A program made the translations under genes and the position numbers. The notes beneath the pieces were generated by a model. It made no database searches. It was not told the DNA's origin and saw nothing but the letters and a program-made list of their open reading frames with translations. A stretch of 64,000 bases of DNA from Paenibacillus harenae (GTDB lineage: Bacteria; Bacillota; Bacilli; Paenibacillales; Paenibacillaceae), in NCBI RefSeq assembly GCF_030812415.1, contig NZ_JAUSST010000004.1, positions 434,001-498,000 of the forward strand. The letters run 5' to 3'. Position 1 is the first letter of the stretch; each line of letters starts with the position of its first letter. Below, piece by piece: positions 48,498 to 57,803 of the stretch.

Positions 48498-48818
48498 ATG
48501 TGGCTAGCAGCAGATGCAGCAGGCGGAGGAAACATTATCCAAATGATTTGGCCGTTTGTTCTCATGTTTGCGGTATTTTATTTTTTGCTTATTCGTCCGC
48601 AGCAGAAGAAACAAAAGCAACGCACGTCCATGCTTAACCAGATCAAGAAGGGTGACAAAATCACTACGATTGGCGGATTGCACGGTACGGTAGTGGAGTT
48701 GGCTGACGATACGGTCGTTATTCGCGTTAACGATACGACGAAGATGACTTTCGAACGCAGCGCGGTTAATACGATCGTGAGCGCAGCTCCGACAGCAGCG
48801 GTTGATTTGGAGAAATAA
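48498..48818 (+). CDS. yajC: Preprotein translocase subunit YajC
   Basis: 106 residues with one N-terminal transmembrane helix (FVLMFAVFYFLLIRPQQKK) and the soluble segment GDKITTIGGLHGTVVEL. The ATG at 48498 follows AAGGGGGG (48484-48491); the alternative TTG at 48480 would overlap tgt. It is an accessory of SecDF, whose genes lie at 52437. Confidence 0.94.
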   Translation: MWLAADAAGGGNIIQMIWPFVLMFAVFYFLLIRPQQKKQKQRTSMLNQIKKGDKITTIGGLHGTVVELADDTVVIRVNDTTKMTFERSAVNTIVSAAPTAAVDLEK

Positions 48819-48831
48819 AGCTTATACACGC

Positions 48832-48885
48832 AAGGGAGTTGTCCTGCAAGGTTGCAATTAGACCTGGTAGGCCAGCTCCCTTTTT
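48832..48885 (+). terminator. Terminator after yajC
   Basis: AAGGGAGTTG (48832-48841) pairs with CAGCTCCCTT (48873-48882, one G-T pair) over about 31 nt, followed by a T run. Confidence 0.7.
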
Positions 48886-48914
48886 GCTCATGCATGCCGC
48901 GTGTTAGTATGTGC

Positions 48915-49310
48915 TTATTTTCTCATATTTACGCCGATCATCCCGCCGAATGCGCCTGCAAGCGCCGCTGCGCCCACAACGAGAGCGCTCCGAAGCGTAA
49001 GGGATGCATCAGATGCCAAAAAGCTTATCATTAATACGATTATGCCGTAGATTACCCCTAATAAAGCACCGTAGTACCAACCTCTCTTCTCTGTGCGCTT
49101 CCCTGTCGCGAAGCCGCCCGCCAAAGCGGATACGGCGTGGACAATAAGAGCGTTTGACGGCAGGTTCGCTTCCTTCATGCTGGTGAAATGGAGCAGTATG
49201 GACAACAGCAATGCGCCCGCCGCCAGCCACAAAATAGAAAATACAATTCCCGCGGTAAACGGTGATGAAATGAGCATAGCTTTAGGACCTTGCTTAAGCG
49301 AATTCATCAT
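48915..49310 (-). CDS. TIGR04086-type membrane protein (YrzE-like)
   Basis: 131 residues with four hydrophobic segments (for example GIVFSILWLAAGALLLSIL and the Gly/Ala-rich VVGAAALAGAFGGMIGV at the end). Size, layout and position near yajC and a DUF421 gene match the YrzE family, whose function is unknown. The start has GGGAGGAAT on the - strand. It is one of only two - strand genes here. Confidence 0.8.
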   Translation of the reverse strand: MMNSLKQGPKAMLISSPFTAGIVFSILWLAAGALLLSILLHFTSMKEANLPSNALIVHAVSALAGGFATGKRTEKRGWYYGALLGVIYGIIVLMISFLASDASLTLRSALVVGAAALAGAFGGMIGVNMRK

Positions 49311-49523
49311 TAGATTCCTCCCGACTTTTCGTACGTATTACTAAACCTTATGGTCAAGCTTGCCGGAATATTACGGCTTGTATGATTTATTCAGGGTGTA
49401 GGGACAACCCGCCATTGCCAATTATTCGTCTGTCGCCGCTCGTATGATGTCCGGGGACGAAGGCTAGAATAGCTTTACGGACAAAAACACGGTTGGCATG
49501 ACATGTCGAGGAGGCGGATTCCA

Positions 49524-50306
49524 GTGGAGTTTTGGAGCCTGTTGGTCCGGACGGTTATTATTTATTTCGTGGTGTTCCTCATCATGAGGTTCATGGGAAA
49601 ACGCGAAATAGGCAAGTTGTCGGTGCTTGACCTTGTTATTTCGGTCATGATCGCCGAGATCGCGGTTATCGTCATCGAGGATGTAGAACGGCCGATGTGG
49701 GACGGCATACTGCCGATGGTTGTGCTCATGCTTATTCAATTGGCCAGCGCGATTGTTTCGATGAAAAGCCGGAGGCTGAGGCTACTGCTTGACGGCAAGC
49801 CGAATGTCATTATCGAAAAAGGCAAAATAAACAAAGACACTATGCGCAAGCAACGCTATAACCTGGACGATCTTTTGCTTCAATTACGTGAAAATAAAAT
49901 CAGCTCCGTAGCCGACGTTGAATTTGCCATTCTGGAGACAACCGGCAAGCTGTCTGTCATTCCTCGGGATAACACGGCCGCTGCCGACGAGTCGAACGAC
50001 GGTAACGAGAATGGCTTTAATGAGGAGAACCTGTCTTCTCCCACGGAGACGGAGCAGCCAAAGCTAAAGGCGGAGTGGAGAAAAAATATCATTCCTCCGA
50101 ATTTTCGGTTCGAGATATTGCCGATACCGCTGATTATGGACGGCAAGGTGCAGGATGAAAATTTAAGCAAAATCGAAAAAACGAGATTTTGGCTCAAAAA
50201 CGTGCTGCAGGAGGAAGGCGTCACCGACTTCAAGGATGTATTTTTTTGCACGATTGACCATCGCGGCAAATTGTTCGTCGATATGAATAAGAGAAGGCCG
50301 AATTAA
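49524..50306 (+). CDS. DUF421 (YetF-type) membrane protein
   Basis: 260 residues from the GTG at 49524, chosen for CGAGGAGG (49507-49514). Two or three N-terminal membrane helices include the family motif RFMGKREIGKLSVLDLVISVMIA region; the soluble part has the paired DUF421 core (VIIEKGKINKDTMRKQRYNLDDLLLQLRENKI region), an acidic Asn/Glu-rich insertion (about 155-190) and a second half ending KLFVDMNKRRPN. YetF-family members are linked to spore germination or envelope stress in some Bacillales, but the function is not settled. The homologue in this place in B. subtilis is yrbG. Confidence 0.85.
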   Translation: MEFWSLLVRTVIIYFVVFLIMRFMGKREIGKLSVLDLVISVMIAEIAVIVIEDVERPMWDGILPMVVLMLIQLASAIVSMKSRRLRLLLDGKPNVIIEKGKINKDTMRKQRYNLDDLLLQLRENKISSVADVEFAILETTGKLSVIPRDNTAAADESNDGNENGFNEENLSSPTETEQPKLKAEWRKNIIPPNFRFEILPIPLIMDGKVQDENLSKIEKTRFWLKNVLQEEGVTDFKDVFFCTIDHRGKLFVDMNKRRPN

Positions 50307-50316
50307 CGGAAAAAAG

Positions 50317-50349
50317 CAGCGTAAAAAGGTTTATGCGCTGTTTTTTTTT
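50317..50349. terminator. Bidirectional terminator between convergent genes
   Basis: CAGCG (50317-50321) pairs with CGCTG (50336-50340); nine T follow on the + strand and an A run precedes it, which is a T run for spoVB on the - strand. Confidence 0.7.
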
Positions 50350-50359
50350 GCGTGCTTGA

Positions 50360-51934
50360 CTATTTAAACCATCGCCTCAGGATTGGTATTCGGATTACAT
50401 CGTAACGGTCGATGAATTTCATCCAGATCATCAGCAGCAAGTACACAATTGCGCTCGCTGCGCATGCAAGAAGCAGATTGATCCATTCAGCCGGAAGCGG
50501 CTCTTGATTCATCGTGAAACGTGCGGCAGCCCCCATGATGACCATCGCTGCAATGACTTTGACGAAATCGAGAAACTTCATTCGGAAGCCGATAAATCGA
50601 AGGACGCTAATGCCATGCAGAACAGTGACGAGCACAATATTGACATTGATCGCGATAAGCGCGCCGTAAATACCGAGCTTTGGGTCGGAAGCCAATTGCA
50701 CGATCAGTATAAGCTTAACGGCTGCGCCGAAGAATGTATTGATGAGCGCCGTGCCAGGCTTATCAAGCGCTTGAAGCGCCGCCTGCAGCGGTGCTTGCAA
50801 ATAAATGAACAGACCGATGGGGGCGATAAGCTGCAGCATCGGCGCAATATCGGAATGGTTGTAAAGAATACGGCAGATCGGCTCGGCAAATAAGAACATG
50901 ACGACGATGAACGGAGCACCGAAGACGAGCGAGAGCCGCATCGATTGGTGAAGCCTCTTGTGGATCAAAGCGCGGTCGCCCTTGGCCGCCGCCTCCGAAA
51001 GCGAAGGGACGAGGGAGACGGAAAGCGAGTAGGTCAGAGCGGTGGGCAGGAGCAGAAGAGGGATAATCATCCCCTGCAGCGCACCGTATTGAGCGGTCGC
51101 CACCCCTGTCGCAATGCCTGCTGCCGCCAAGCTTCTCGCCGTGAAAATGGACTCCAGCAAATACGACAACGAGCCGACGAGACGGCTGCCCGTAACCGGA
51201 ATCGAAAGGCTAAGGAGCCGCCTCAGCACTGGCGATGCTTTCCCGTTCTCTTTCCCGTTCCCGGTCGAAACCGAACCCGCATCCGAAGACGGCTCAGCCT
51301 CTCTTTTGTCCCGCTTGTACTTCCACAGCAGCACGGCGAAGCCGCCGATCTCGCCGGCGACTGCGCCAAGCATCGCCCCGGCCGCCGCCCATTCCAGACC
51401 TCGCGGAAGCAGCAGGTACGCTAGAGTAAGCGAAGCGATAATGCGGATAACGGTTTCCGTAATTTGCGAGATTGCGCTCGGCAGCATGTTTTGTTTCCCT
51501 TGAAAATACCCGCGGTATACCGATGAAACCGCAATAATAAGCAGCATCGGCGTCATCGCGATGAAGGTACGGTATACGCGCTCGTCGGGCAGTACATGAC
51601 TCGTAATCCAGGGTGCGAACAGCAATAGGAGGGCTGTCATGACGATGCCGAGCGTCGTAACCAGCCCCATTGCGGCTTTGAATATTTGCTTGACGCGGGC
51701 GGAGTCGCCTTGCGTCTCGGCTTCTGCGATCCACTTGGCGACGGCAAGCGGAATGCCGCCTGTTATGATGGTGAGCATGACCGTTAAGAACGGATAGCTT
51801 AACTGATATAAGCCGACGCCCTCAGCCCCGATAATGCGAGGCAATGCGATCCGGGGTACAAATCCGAGCAAGCGATTGATGATGCCCGCCGCCAGCAGAA
51901 TCATCGCTCCTTTGATAAACGTTTGCTTCGTCAT
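50360..51934 (-). CDS. spoVB: Stage V sporulation protein B (MOP-superfamily flippase)
   Basis: 524 residues with about 14 transmembrane helices of the polysaccharide flippase type. The start at 51934 (MTKQTFIKGAMILLAAG) has AAGAGG upstream; the open frame runs farther to 52162 but that extension is not membrane-like. SpoVB is needed for spore cortex synthesis in B. subtilis and lies in the same neighbourhood with comN and secDF. A polar insertion at about 270-300 (SSDAGSVSTGNGKENG) sits in a cytoplasmic loop. Confidence 0.9.
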   Translation of the reverse strand: MTKQTFIKGAMILLAAGIINRLLGFVPRIALPRIIGAEGVGLYQLSYPFLTVMLTIITGGIPLAVAKWIAEAETQGDSARVKQIFKAAMGLVTTLGIVMTALLLLFAPWITSHVLPDERVYRTFIAMTPMLLIIAVSSVYRGYFQGKQNMLPSAISQITETVIRIIASLTLAYLLLPRGLEWAAAGAMLGAVAGEIGGFAVLLWKYKRDKREAEPSSDAGSVSTGNGKENGKASPVLRRLLSLSIPVTGSRLVGSLSYLLESIFTARSLAAAGIATGVATAQYGALQGMIIPLLLLPTALTYSLSVSLVPSLSEAAAKGDRALIHKRLHQSMRLSLVFGAPFIVVMFLFAEPICRILYNHSDIAPMLQLIAPIGLFIYLQAPLQAALQALDKPGTALINTFFGAAVKLILIVQLASDPKLGIYGALIAINVNIVLVTVLHGISVLRFIGFRMKFLDFVKVIAAMVIMGAAARFTMNQEPLPAEWINLLLACAASAIVYLLLMIWMKFIDRYDVIRIPILRRWFK

Positions 51935-52106
51935 AGGTAATTGCCTCTTCTCTTTCGAATCTGGTAGTATCATCTTTATGCGGAGCATGTCCGGTTCAAT
52001 GTCAGTCATTTTTGCGAAATCGCTTTTGCAGGGCAGGAATATGAACAAGTCGTAGCGAATAATAAGACGTAGTCCGCTTATAGAGGAAGATTTCGGGAGG
52101 TGCGTC

Positions 52107-52352
52107 ATGACTATCGAAGGCGAAGAACTCAGCGAAATGATCGAAGAGTTGTGCAACAGCAAGGCGGAGGAGTTCAGATTGATCGGCTACGAGCATGTTA
52201 CGGGCAAGGAAGTGTGGGCATGCGTAAATGCGAAGTATGTCAAAAAAGGGCAGCCTGAATTGCATCAACTCGTCAACGACATCCTATCGCTCAAGGTGAC
52301 GCAGTTCATGAACTATATGACGCTCAGCGCGTTCAAAGGAACTCCATTCTAA
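52107..52352 (+). CDS. comN: ComN-like post-transcriptional regulator
   Basis: 81 residues, acidic and helical, with LIGYEHVTGKEVWACVNAKYVKKG in the family position. In B. subtilis ComN (YrzD) controls comE mRNA and sits next to spoVB and secDF, as here. The ribosome site is GGGAGG. It is divergent from spoVB. Confidence 0.85.
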   Translation: MTIEGEELSEMIEELCNSKAEEFRLIGYEHVTGKEVWACVNAKYVKKGQPELHQLVNDILSLKVTQFMNYMTLSAFKGTPF

Positions 52353-52373
52353 CGAAAAGGGGTTCTTTTCTTT

Positions 52374-52402
52374 TTGACTCGATTTTGCGGCGTCTGTATA
52401 AT
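52374..52402 (+). promoter_or_regulatory. Sigma-A promoter of secD-secF
   Basis: TTGACT (52374-52379), a 17-bp spacer and a perfect TATAAT (52397-52402), 35 bp before secD. Confidence 0.75.
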
Positions 52403-52436
52403 AGGAATATTGAGATCATAAGGAGGATTCAGACGT

Positions 52437-53669
52437 ATGTTTGGGAAGAGATTAATTGCCTTCCTTGCGATCGTGGTCATTATGTTTGGCGTAATCGCTT
52501 GGACAAGCCCTTCGCTCGTGAAAAATGTTCGGCTAGGCCTTGATTTGAAAGGCGGCTTCGAGGTTCTGTACGAAGCGGTTCCGCTTGAAGGCGGGGAAGC
52601 GGTTACACCGGAATCGTTGAAGGAAACGGCGCGGAACCTGGAAGAGCGTGCCGACGCGCTCGGCATCGCCGAGCCGGAGATTACGACCGAAGGCGCGAAC
52701 CGTATCCGCGTTAAGATTGCGGGCGTTACGACGGAGGAAGAAGTTAAACAGGTGCTTGCAAAGCCCATTAACCTTACCTTTCGCGATCCGGACGGCAAAA
52801 TCAGGCTGGACGGACGCGACTTCGTGCCGGACGGCGCAGGCATCGGCTATGACGAGTTGAACAAGCCGTTCGTAACGATCAAGCTGAAGGACGGGAAGAA
52901 GTTCGAAGACATCACAAGAGAATTGATCGGACAATATCTGGCGATCTGGCTGGACGAGGAAGAGTTGTCGAGGCCAATGGTCAGCAGCGCAATCCCCGGC
53001 GGGTCTGCAACGATTACCGGAGATTATACGACGGACGAAGCCAAAGACTTGCGCGACAAAATCAATCTGGGCGCATTGCCGCTCCAGCTTAACGAAAAAT
53101 ATACGCAATCCGTAGGCGCCAAGCTTGGTCAAGAGTCGCTTCAGGATACGGTTACGGCAGGACTTATCGGTACGGCTATTATTCTCGTGTTCCTCGTTAT
53201 TTTGTTCCGAATTCCTGGCGTCGTTGCGGGGATTACGGTTATAACGTATACGTGGCTGCTCGTTGTCGTGTTTAACTTAATGAATGCGACGCTAACCTTG
53301 CCTGGTATAGCCGCCTTCGTTCTCGGCATAGGGATGGCCGTCGATGCGAATATCATTATGTACGAGCGGATCAAAGAGGAGATTCGCAGCGGCAAGAGCT
53401 TGCTTTCGTCGCTTAAAGCCGGTTCGAAGAACTCCTTCCGTACCATAATGGACGCGAACATTACGAACATTATCGCAAGCGCCGTTCTGTATTACATCGG
53501 CAACGGAGCCATTCGAGGCTTCGCCCTTACGATGATCTTCAGTATTCTCGTAAGTATGCTGACGAATATTTTCTTGTCGCGTTTCCTTATCATGCTGCTT
53601 ATTAAGAGCAATATGTTTACGAAACCAAGCTACTATGGTGTGAAGGAGGCTGAGATTCGTGAACTATAA
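52437..53669 (+). CDS. secD: Protein translocase subunit SecD
   Basis: 410 residues: an N-terminal helix, the periplasmic-type domain (LGLDLKGGFEVLYEAV), and five C-terminal helices with the motif GMAVDANIIMYERIKEEIR that carries the proton-path Asp. B. subtilis has a fused SecDF, while here SecD and SecF are separate. The start follows AAGGAGG. The end overlaps secF by 11 bp. Confidence 0.96.
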   Translation: MFGKRLIAFLAIVVIMFGVIAWTSPSLVKNVRLGLDLKGGFEVLYEAVPLEGGEAVTPESLKETARNLEERADALGIAEPEITTEGANRIRVKIAGVTTEEEVKQVLAKPINLTFRDPDGKIRLDGRDFVPDGAGIGYDELNKPFVTIKLKDGKKFEDITRELIGQYLAIWLDEEELSRPMVSSAIPGGSATITGDYTTDEAKDLRDKINLGALPLQLNEKYTQSVGAKLGQESLQDTVTAGLIGTAIILVFLVILFRIPGVVAGITVITYTWLLVVVFNLMNATLTLPGIAAFVLGIGMAVDANIIMYERIKEEIRSGKSLLSSLKAGSKNSFRTIMDANITNIIASAVLYYIGNGAIRGFALTMIFSILVSMLTNIFLSRFLIMLLIKSNMFTKPSYYGVKEAEIREL

Positions 53670-54579
53670 TACGAAGATCCGGTTCGATTTTATCAAGCAT
53701 CGGAATAAGTTTTTTATATTCTCGATCGCTCTTACGGTTATAGGTATTTTATCGTTGTTAATTTTCAACTTGAACTTCGGGGTTGATTTCAAAGCCGGCA
53801 CGAACATGGATATTTCCGTTGGCAAGAGCACGACGCAAGCGGAAGCGAAAGCGGTCATCGAGCAGGCTGGCATAAAGGACATTACGCCGACAGTCGGCGG
53901 AACGGGCAATGATCGCGTGTCTGCCAGATTCGATGAGGTGCTTCCGCAAGACAAAATTACGGAAATCAAGAAGCTGTTCACGGACAAATACGGCGAGCAA
54001 GCATCGGCGGAAGTCAACGTCGTATCGCCAGACATGGCGCAAGAGCTGGGCATCAAGACAATCTGGGCGATTCTGATCGCCAGCGTCGCGATTATGATTT
54101 ATGTGATGATTCGTTTCGAATGGCGCTTTGCGGTTGCGGCGAATATTGCGATTCTGTATGACGCTTTCGTCGTTATCGCGCTCTTCTCGATCTTCCGGCT
54201 GGAAGTCGATCTGCCGTTTATCGCGGCCGTTCTGACGACAATCGGCTACTCGATCAACGATAAAATCGTTATTTTCGACCGGATCAGGGAAAACCTTCGT
54301 TTCGGCCAATTCAAAAACCGCGAACAGCTTGCCGACATGGTTAATGCGAGTATTTGGCAGACGATGGCGCGGAACATTTATACGGTACTCGCCGTATTGG
54401 TTGTTGCTCTAAGCTTGTTCATCTTCGGCAGCGAATCGATTAAGCTGTTCGCCCTTGCGAAGATTATCGGTCTGACTAGCGGCGCTTACTCTTCGATTTG
54501 TATCGCGAGCCCATTGTGGCTGTTGTTAAAAGGAAAACAGAAGCCGAAGAAAGCAGTCAATGTTTCCGCAATGCCATAA
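53659..54579 (+). CDS. secF: Protein translocase subunit SecF
   Basis: 306 residues with six helices; FNLNFGVDFKAGTNMDI near the N terminus and the SecF motif TTIGYSINDKIVIFDRIREN are intact. The GTG at 53659 lies within the end of secD, with AAGGAGG (53643-53649) inside the secD coding region. Confidence 0.96.
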   Translation: MNYNTKIRFDFIKHRNKFFIFSIALTVIGILSLLIFNLNFGVDFKAGTNMDISVGKSTTQAEAKAVIEQAGIKDITPTVGGTGNDRVSARFDEVLPQDKITEIKKLFTDKYGEQASAEVNVVSPDMAQELGIKTIWAILIASVAIMIYVMIRFEWRFAVAANIAILYDAFVVIALFSIFRLEVDLPFIAAVLTTIGYSINDKIVIFDRIRENLRFGQFKNREQLADMVNASIWQTMARNIYTVLAVLVVALSLFIFGSESIKLFALAKIIGLTSGAYSSICIASPLWLLLKGKQKPKKAVNVSAMP

Positions 54580-54593
54580 TAAGGATACGAAGC

Positions 54594-54627
54594 AGCGGTT
54601 AGGTTTGCGCAAGCGAGCCTAGCCGCT
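54594..54627 (+). other. Strong hairpin after secF
   Basis: A 12-bp stem, 54594-54605 with 54616-54627 (AGCGGTTAGGTT and AGCCTAGCCGCT, two G-T pairs), surrounds a 10-nt loop. No T run follows, so it looks like an mRNA 3' stabiliser rather than a terminator. Confidence 0.55.
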
Positions 54628-54655
54628 CGCCTCGCTTACAAGGCTGCGAGAGAAG

Positions 54656-54773
54656 TTACGAAGTAAGTTTTGCATTCGCAAAACTTTAAGTTGATGCTTA
54701 CGAAGTAAGTTTCGCATTCGCAAAACTTTAAGTTGATGCTTACGAAGTAAGTTTTGCATTCGCAAAACTTTTT
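54656..54773 (+). repeat. Three 42-bp tandem hairpin repeats before the CDF-like gene
   Basis: Units begin at 54656, 54698 and 54740, with period exactly 42. Each holds TTACGAAGTAAG and then a 9-bp hairpin AAGTTTTGC-ATTC-GCAAAACTT; unit 2 has one change (TTTCGC). Unit 3 is cut short by TTTTT and the ribosome site AGGAGGG. Confidence 0.95.
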
Positions 54774-54784
54774 AGGAGGGTACC

Positions 54785-55702
54785 ATGTCAACCGCACAGC
54801 GATATGCACAAGCAGAGGCCGAAGGCTGGTCCGGCTTATGGGGAAACATGCTGCTAACAGTCGTGAAAGGCATTATGGGCTGGCTGACGGGCAGCAAAGC
54901 ATTGCTTGCCGACGCGTTCCGTTCGGCTGCCGAGGCGGCGGGGGCTTTTGCCGTGCTGACGGGTTTGCGCGATAATCGTATGCTTAGGGAAAGCAAGAAG
55001 TCGAAGCCGTCACATGCGCAAGACTCCGGCAAGGGCACAGGCGCGCGCATCTTAATGTCTGTTCTGCTGCTCATTATCGGCCTGGAAGTCGGTATTTCGG
55101 CGATTCGCGAACTTGTAGAGGGCGTTGCTGGAGCACCGCATTGGAGCGCGCTCGCGGCGATTGCCGCAGGCTGGTTGTTCAAAGAGCTTTTCTCCGCGAG
55201 GAAGGAGCGGCATTCGGGTTTATATTGCACGCTTGCAGCCTTTATTGGCGCTGGGGCAGCAATAATCGGAAAAGCGCTGGCGATTCCTGCTCTCTATTAT
55301 TTTGACCCGGCTGCAGCGCTTGTCATTGCCGTTATTGTCGTATACAACGGTTTTCAATTAGTCCAAGCGATAGCGCGCAAGGATGCAAGACAAGAAGCTC
55401 AGGAAGAAGACCCGAACGAGCTCATGCAGCTCATACAACGTGTGGAAGGTGTCGTGACGGTCGAATCGCTGCGCGCCAGGGAGCATGGACATTACGTTGT
55501 CGCGGACGTAGTCATTAGCGTAAATCCGCGCATTACCGTGCTTGAAGGACAGGAAATAGCGAAACGGGTAAAGCAACTGCTGATGAAACGATTTTTGCAC
55601 CTGACCGATGTATCTATTTACGTAGAACCGTACGATCCCGGGTATCCGTACAAATCGAATCACGATCCGAATCAGGAGCAGGTGCCGACGCTGCTGCAAT
55701 AA
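54785..55702 (+). CDS. Cation diffusion facilitator-like protein with altered metal site
   Basis: 305 residues with the CDF layout: six helices (about 18-215) and a C-terminal cytoplasmic ferredoxin-like domain (VEGVVTVESLRAREHGHYVVADVVISV region). The TM2 and TM5 metal motifs (HxxxD type) appear changed: SKALLADAFRSAAEA has Arg and Glu at the usual His and Asp places, and TM5 reads KERHSGLYCTLAAF with no Asp four residues after His. Transport of Zn or Mn by the usual site is therefore doubtful. The start follows AGGAGGG at the end of the 42-bp repeats. Confidence 0.8.
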   Translation: MSTAQRYAQAEAEGWSGLWGNMLLTVVKGIMGWLTGSKALLADAFRSAAEAAGAFAVLTGLRDNRMLRESKKSKPSHAQDSGKGTGARILMSVLLLIIGLEVGISAIRELVEGVAGAPHWSALAAIAAGWLFKELFSARKERHSGLYCTLAAFIGAGAAIIGKALAIPALYYFDPAAALVIAVIVVYNGFQLVQAIARKDARQEAQEEDPNELMQLIQRVEGVVTVESLRAREHGHYVVADVVISVNPRITVLEGQEIAKRVKQLLMKRFLHLTDVSIYVEPYDPGYPYKSNHDPNQEQVPTLLQ

Positions 55703-55737
55703 TGGCCAGAGCAGATAGCGTAGGAGGAGGAAGCTGA

Positions 55738-57750
55738 ATGGTCCAAAGGAAGACACGGTGGGAGATCGCGCCATGGAACGAACAAGACGAACGCCAAGCA
55801 GGGCTTATAGCAGAGGCGCTGGGTGTGCCTGCACTCGTCGCAAAGTTGCTTGTCCAACGGGGTCATAACAGCCCGGACGCGGCATCGCGCTTCATCCACG
55901 GCGGGGAAGAACATCTTCACGATCCGTACTTGTTGCTTGGCATGGATAAGGCGGTCGAGCGCATACGCGCTGCGGGTACTGCAGGCGACAAAATACGCAT
56001 ATACGGCGATTACGATGCCGATGGCGTTTCGAGCACATCGCTGCTCATCTACTTATTTCGTCAATTAGGCTATCATTTTGATTATTATATTCCGCATCGG
56101 GCTTTGGAGGGTTACGGCATGAACCGCGCAGCGATCGCGCTTGCGTCCGAAGAGGGCGTCAAGCTGATCGTAACGGTCGACACGGGCATTAGCGCGTATG
56201 ACGAGATCGAATATGCGAAGGAGCTAGGCATCGACGTCGTTGTGACTGACCATCACGAGCCGCCGGAAGTTATCCCGGATGCTTATGCGGTCGTTAATCC
56301 GAAGCAGGACAATTGCGGTTATCCGTTCAAGGGGCTTGCCGGTGTCGGCGTTGCGTTCAAGCTTGCTACCGCGCTCTTGGAGCGCCCGCCGCTTGAGTGG
56401 ACCGATATTGTCAGTTTAGGGACGATTGCCGATTTGATGCCGCTCGTGGACGAGAATCGTATCTTCGTCAAGTACGGCTTGGAGAGAATGCGGAGCGACG
56501 CGGGTGTAGGCTTCCGGGCGTTGTCCGAAGCTTGCGGCATCGAGCTGGATGTCATGACGTCCACGTCTGTCGCCTTCGGAATCGCGCCGCGCATCAACGC
56601 GGCAGGGCGCCTCGATCACGCGAAGCGGGCTGTCGAACTGCTGACGACAGCGGATTACGATACGGCCATATTGGCCGCATCGGGACTAGACAGCTTGAAC
56701 AAGGAGCGCCAGCGCATCGTTGAGTCGATGGTCAAGGATGCCGAGCTGCAGTGGCTCGCGAAGTGCGCGGCGGCTGAAGAGGCGGGAACGTCTCCCCCGC
56801 CGGTCATTGTACTTGCGGGCGAAGGCTGGAATGTCGGCGTTATCGGCATTGTGGCGTCGAAGCTGCTGGAGCGTAATTATAAGCCGGTTATTATTCTTGG
56901 CATAGATGAACAGACAGGCATGTGCAAAGGTTCGGCCAGATCGATAGACGGGTACGATCTGCATGCCGCTCTTACGGAATGCGGGCAATGGCTGGATCAT
57001 TACGGCGGACATCAGGCTGCGGCAGGCATGAGCCTTCATCGCGACAATCTGGAAGCCTTCGAGCAGAAGCTATGCGAGCTGGCGCTGGAATGGCTTACCG
57101 AAGACGACTGGATTCCGAAGACGGCTGTCGATATCGTGTGCAAGCTGGATGACGCATCGTTGGAGACGGTGACACAGCTGGCCCAGCTCGAGCCGTTCGG
57201 AATGGGCAATCTATCGCCACGGCTGTTGTTCCAGTCGGTGGAGCTTGCAGAGAAGCGGACGATCGGCAAAGAGTCGAAGCATCTGAAGCTGCAGCTTGGA
57301 AGCGGCAGAAAGCTGCTGGACGCCATCGGATTCAGCATGGGGTCGTTATCGGAAGGACTGCAGGCCGGGTATTCTATCGATGTCATAGGCGAGCTGTCCA
57401 TTAATGAATGGAACGGCAGGCGCAAACCGCAGCTGCAGCTTCAGGATCTTCATTACCAGGCTGACGATAAGCCGCGGCAGTTCCCGGAACGAGAGCATTT
57501 TATCATTATTTACCAACAGCTTAAGAAGCTTGGCAGCGTACCGCTTGACGGCTTAATCGGCAAGCTGGCCGGACAGCATAGAATGCCCCGAGAGACGGTG
57601 GAGCTGATGCTGGATGTATTCGAGGAGCTAGCTTTCATCGAACGGAAAGACGGCATGATGAACGCAACGTTATCTCCAAGCAAGCGGGACTTATCTACTT
57701 CGAAGCGTTATATAGAAGCGCGCGAGAATGCGATGTTGCAGAAAGCGTAG
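55738..57750 (+). CDS. recJ: Single-stranded-DNA exonuclease RecJ
   Basis: 670 residues: DHH domain (YGDYDADGVSSTSLL, VTVDTGISAYDEI, VVVTDHHEPP), DHHA1 domain (VIVLAGEGWNVGVIGIVASKLLERN region and HYGGHQAAAGMSL) and an OB-type plus C-terminal region. It resects 5' ends in recombination and mismatch repair. It is shorter than the roughly 790-residue B. subtilis protein, mostly at the C terminus. GGAGG sites precede the ATG. Confidence 0.95.
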   Translation: MVQRKTRWEIAPWNEQDERQAGLIAEALGVPALVAKLLVQRGHNSPDAASRFIHGGEEHLHDPYLLLGMDKAVERIRAAGTAGDKIRIYGDYDADGVSSTSLLIYLFRQLGYHFDYYIPHRALEGYGMNRAAIALASEEGVKLIVTVDTGISAYDEIEYAKELGIDVVVTDHHEPPEVIPDAYAVVNPKQDNCGYPFKGLAGVGVAFKLATALLERPPLEWTDIVSLGTIADLMPLVDENRIFVKYGLERMRSDAGVGFRALSEACGIELDVMTSTSVAFGIAPRINAAGRLDHAKRAVELLTTADYDTAILAASGLDSLNKERQRIVESMVKDAELQWLAKCAAAEEAGTSPPPVIVLAGEGWNVGVIGIVASKLLERNYKPVIILGIDEQTGMCKGSARSIDGYDLHAALTECGQWLDHYGGHQAAAGMSLHRDNLEAFEQKLCELALEWLTEDDWIPKTAVDIVCKLDDASLETVTQLAQLEPFGMGNLSPRLLFQSVELAEKRTIGKESKHLKLQLGSGRKLLDAIGFSMGSLSEGLQAGYSIDVIGELSINEWNGRRKPQLQLQDLHYQADDKPRQFPEREHFIIIYQQLKKLGSVPLDGLIGKLAGQHRMPRETVELMLDVFEELAFIERKDGMMNATLSPSKRDLSTSKRYIEARENAMLQKA

Positions 57751-57803
57751 TTTATGTTAGGATAGAACAAGTGAAACAAAGGAATAGAAAGGGTTGACGG
57801 TTC

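Noticed and set aside
54656..54773. CRISPR array with three repeats
   Set aside because: The 42-bp units follow one another directly with no unique spacers.
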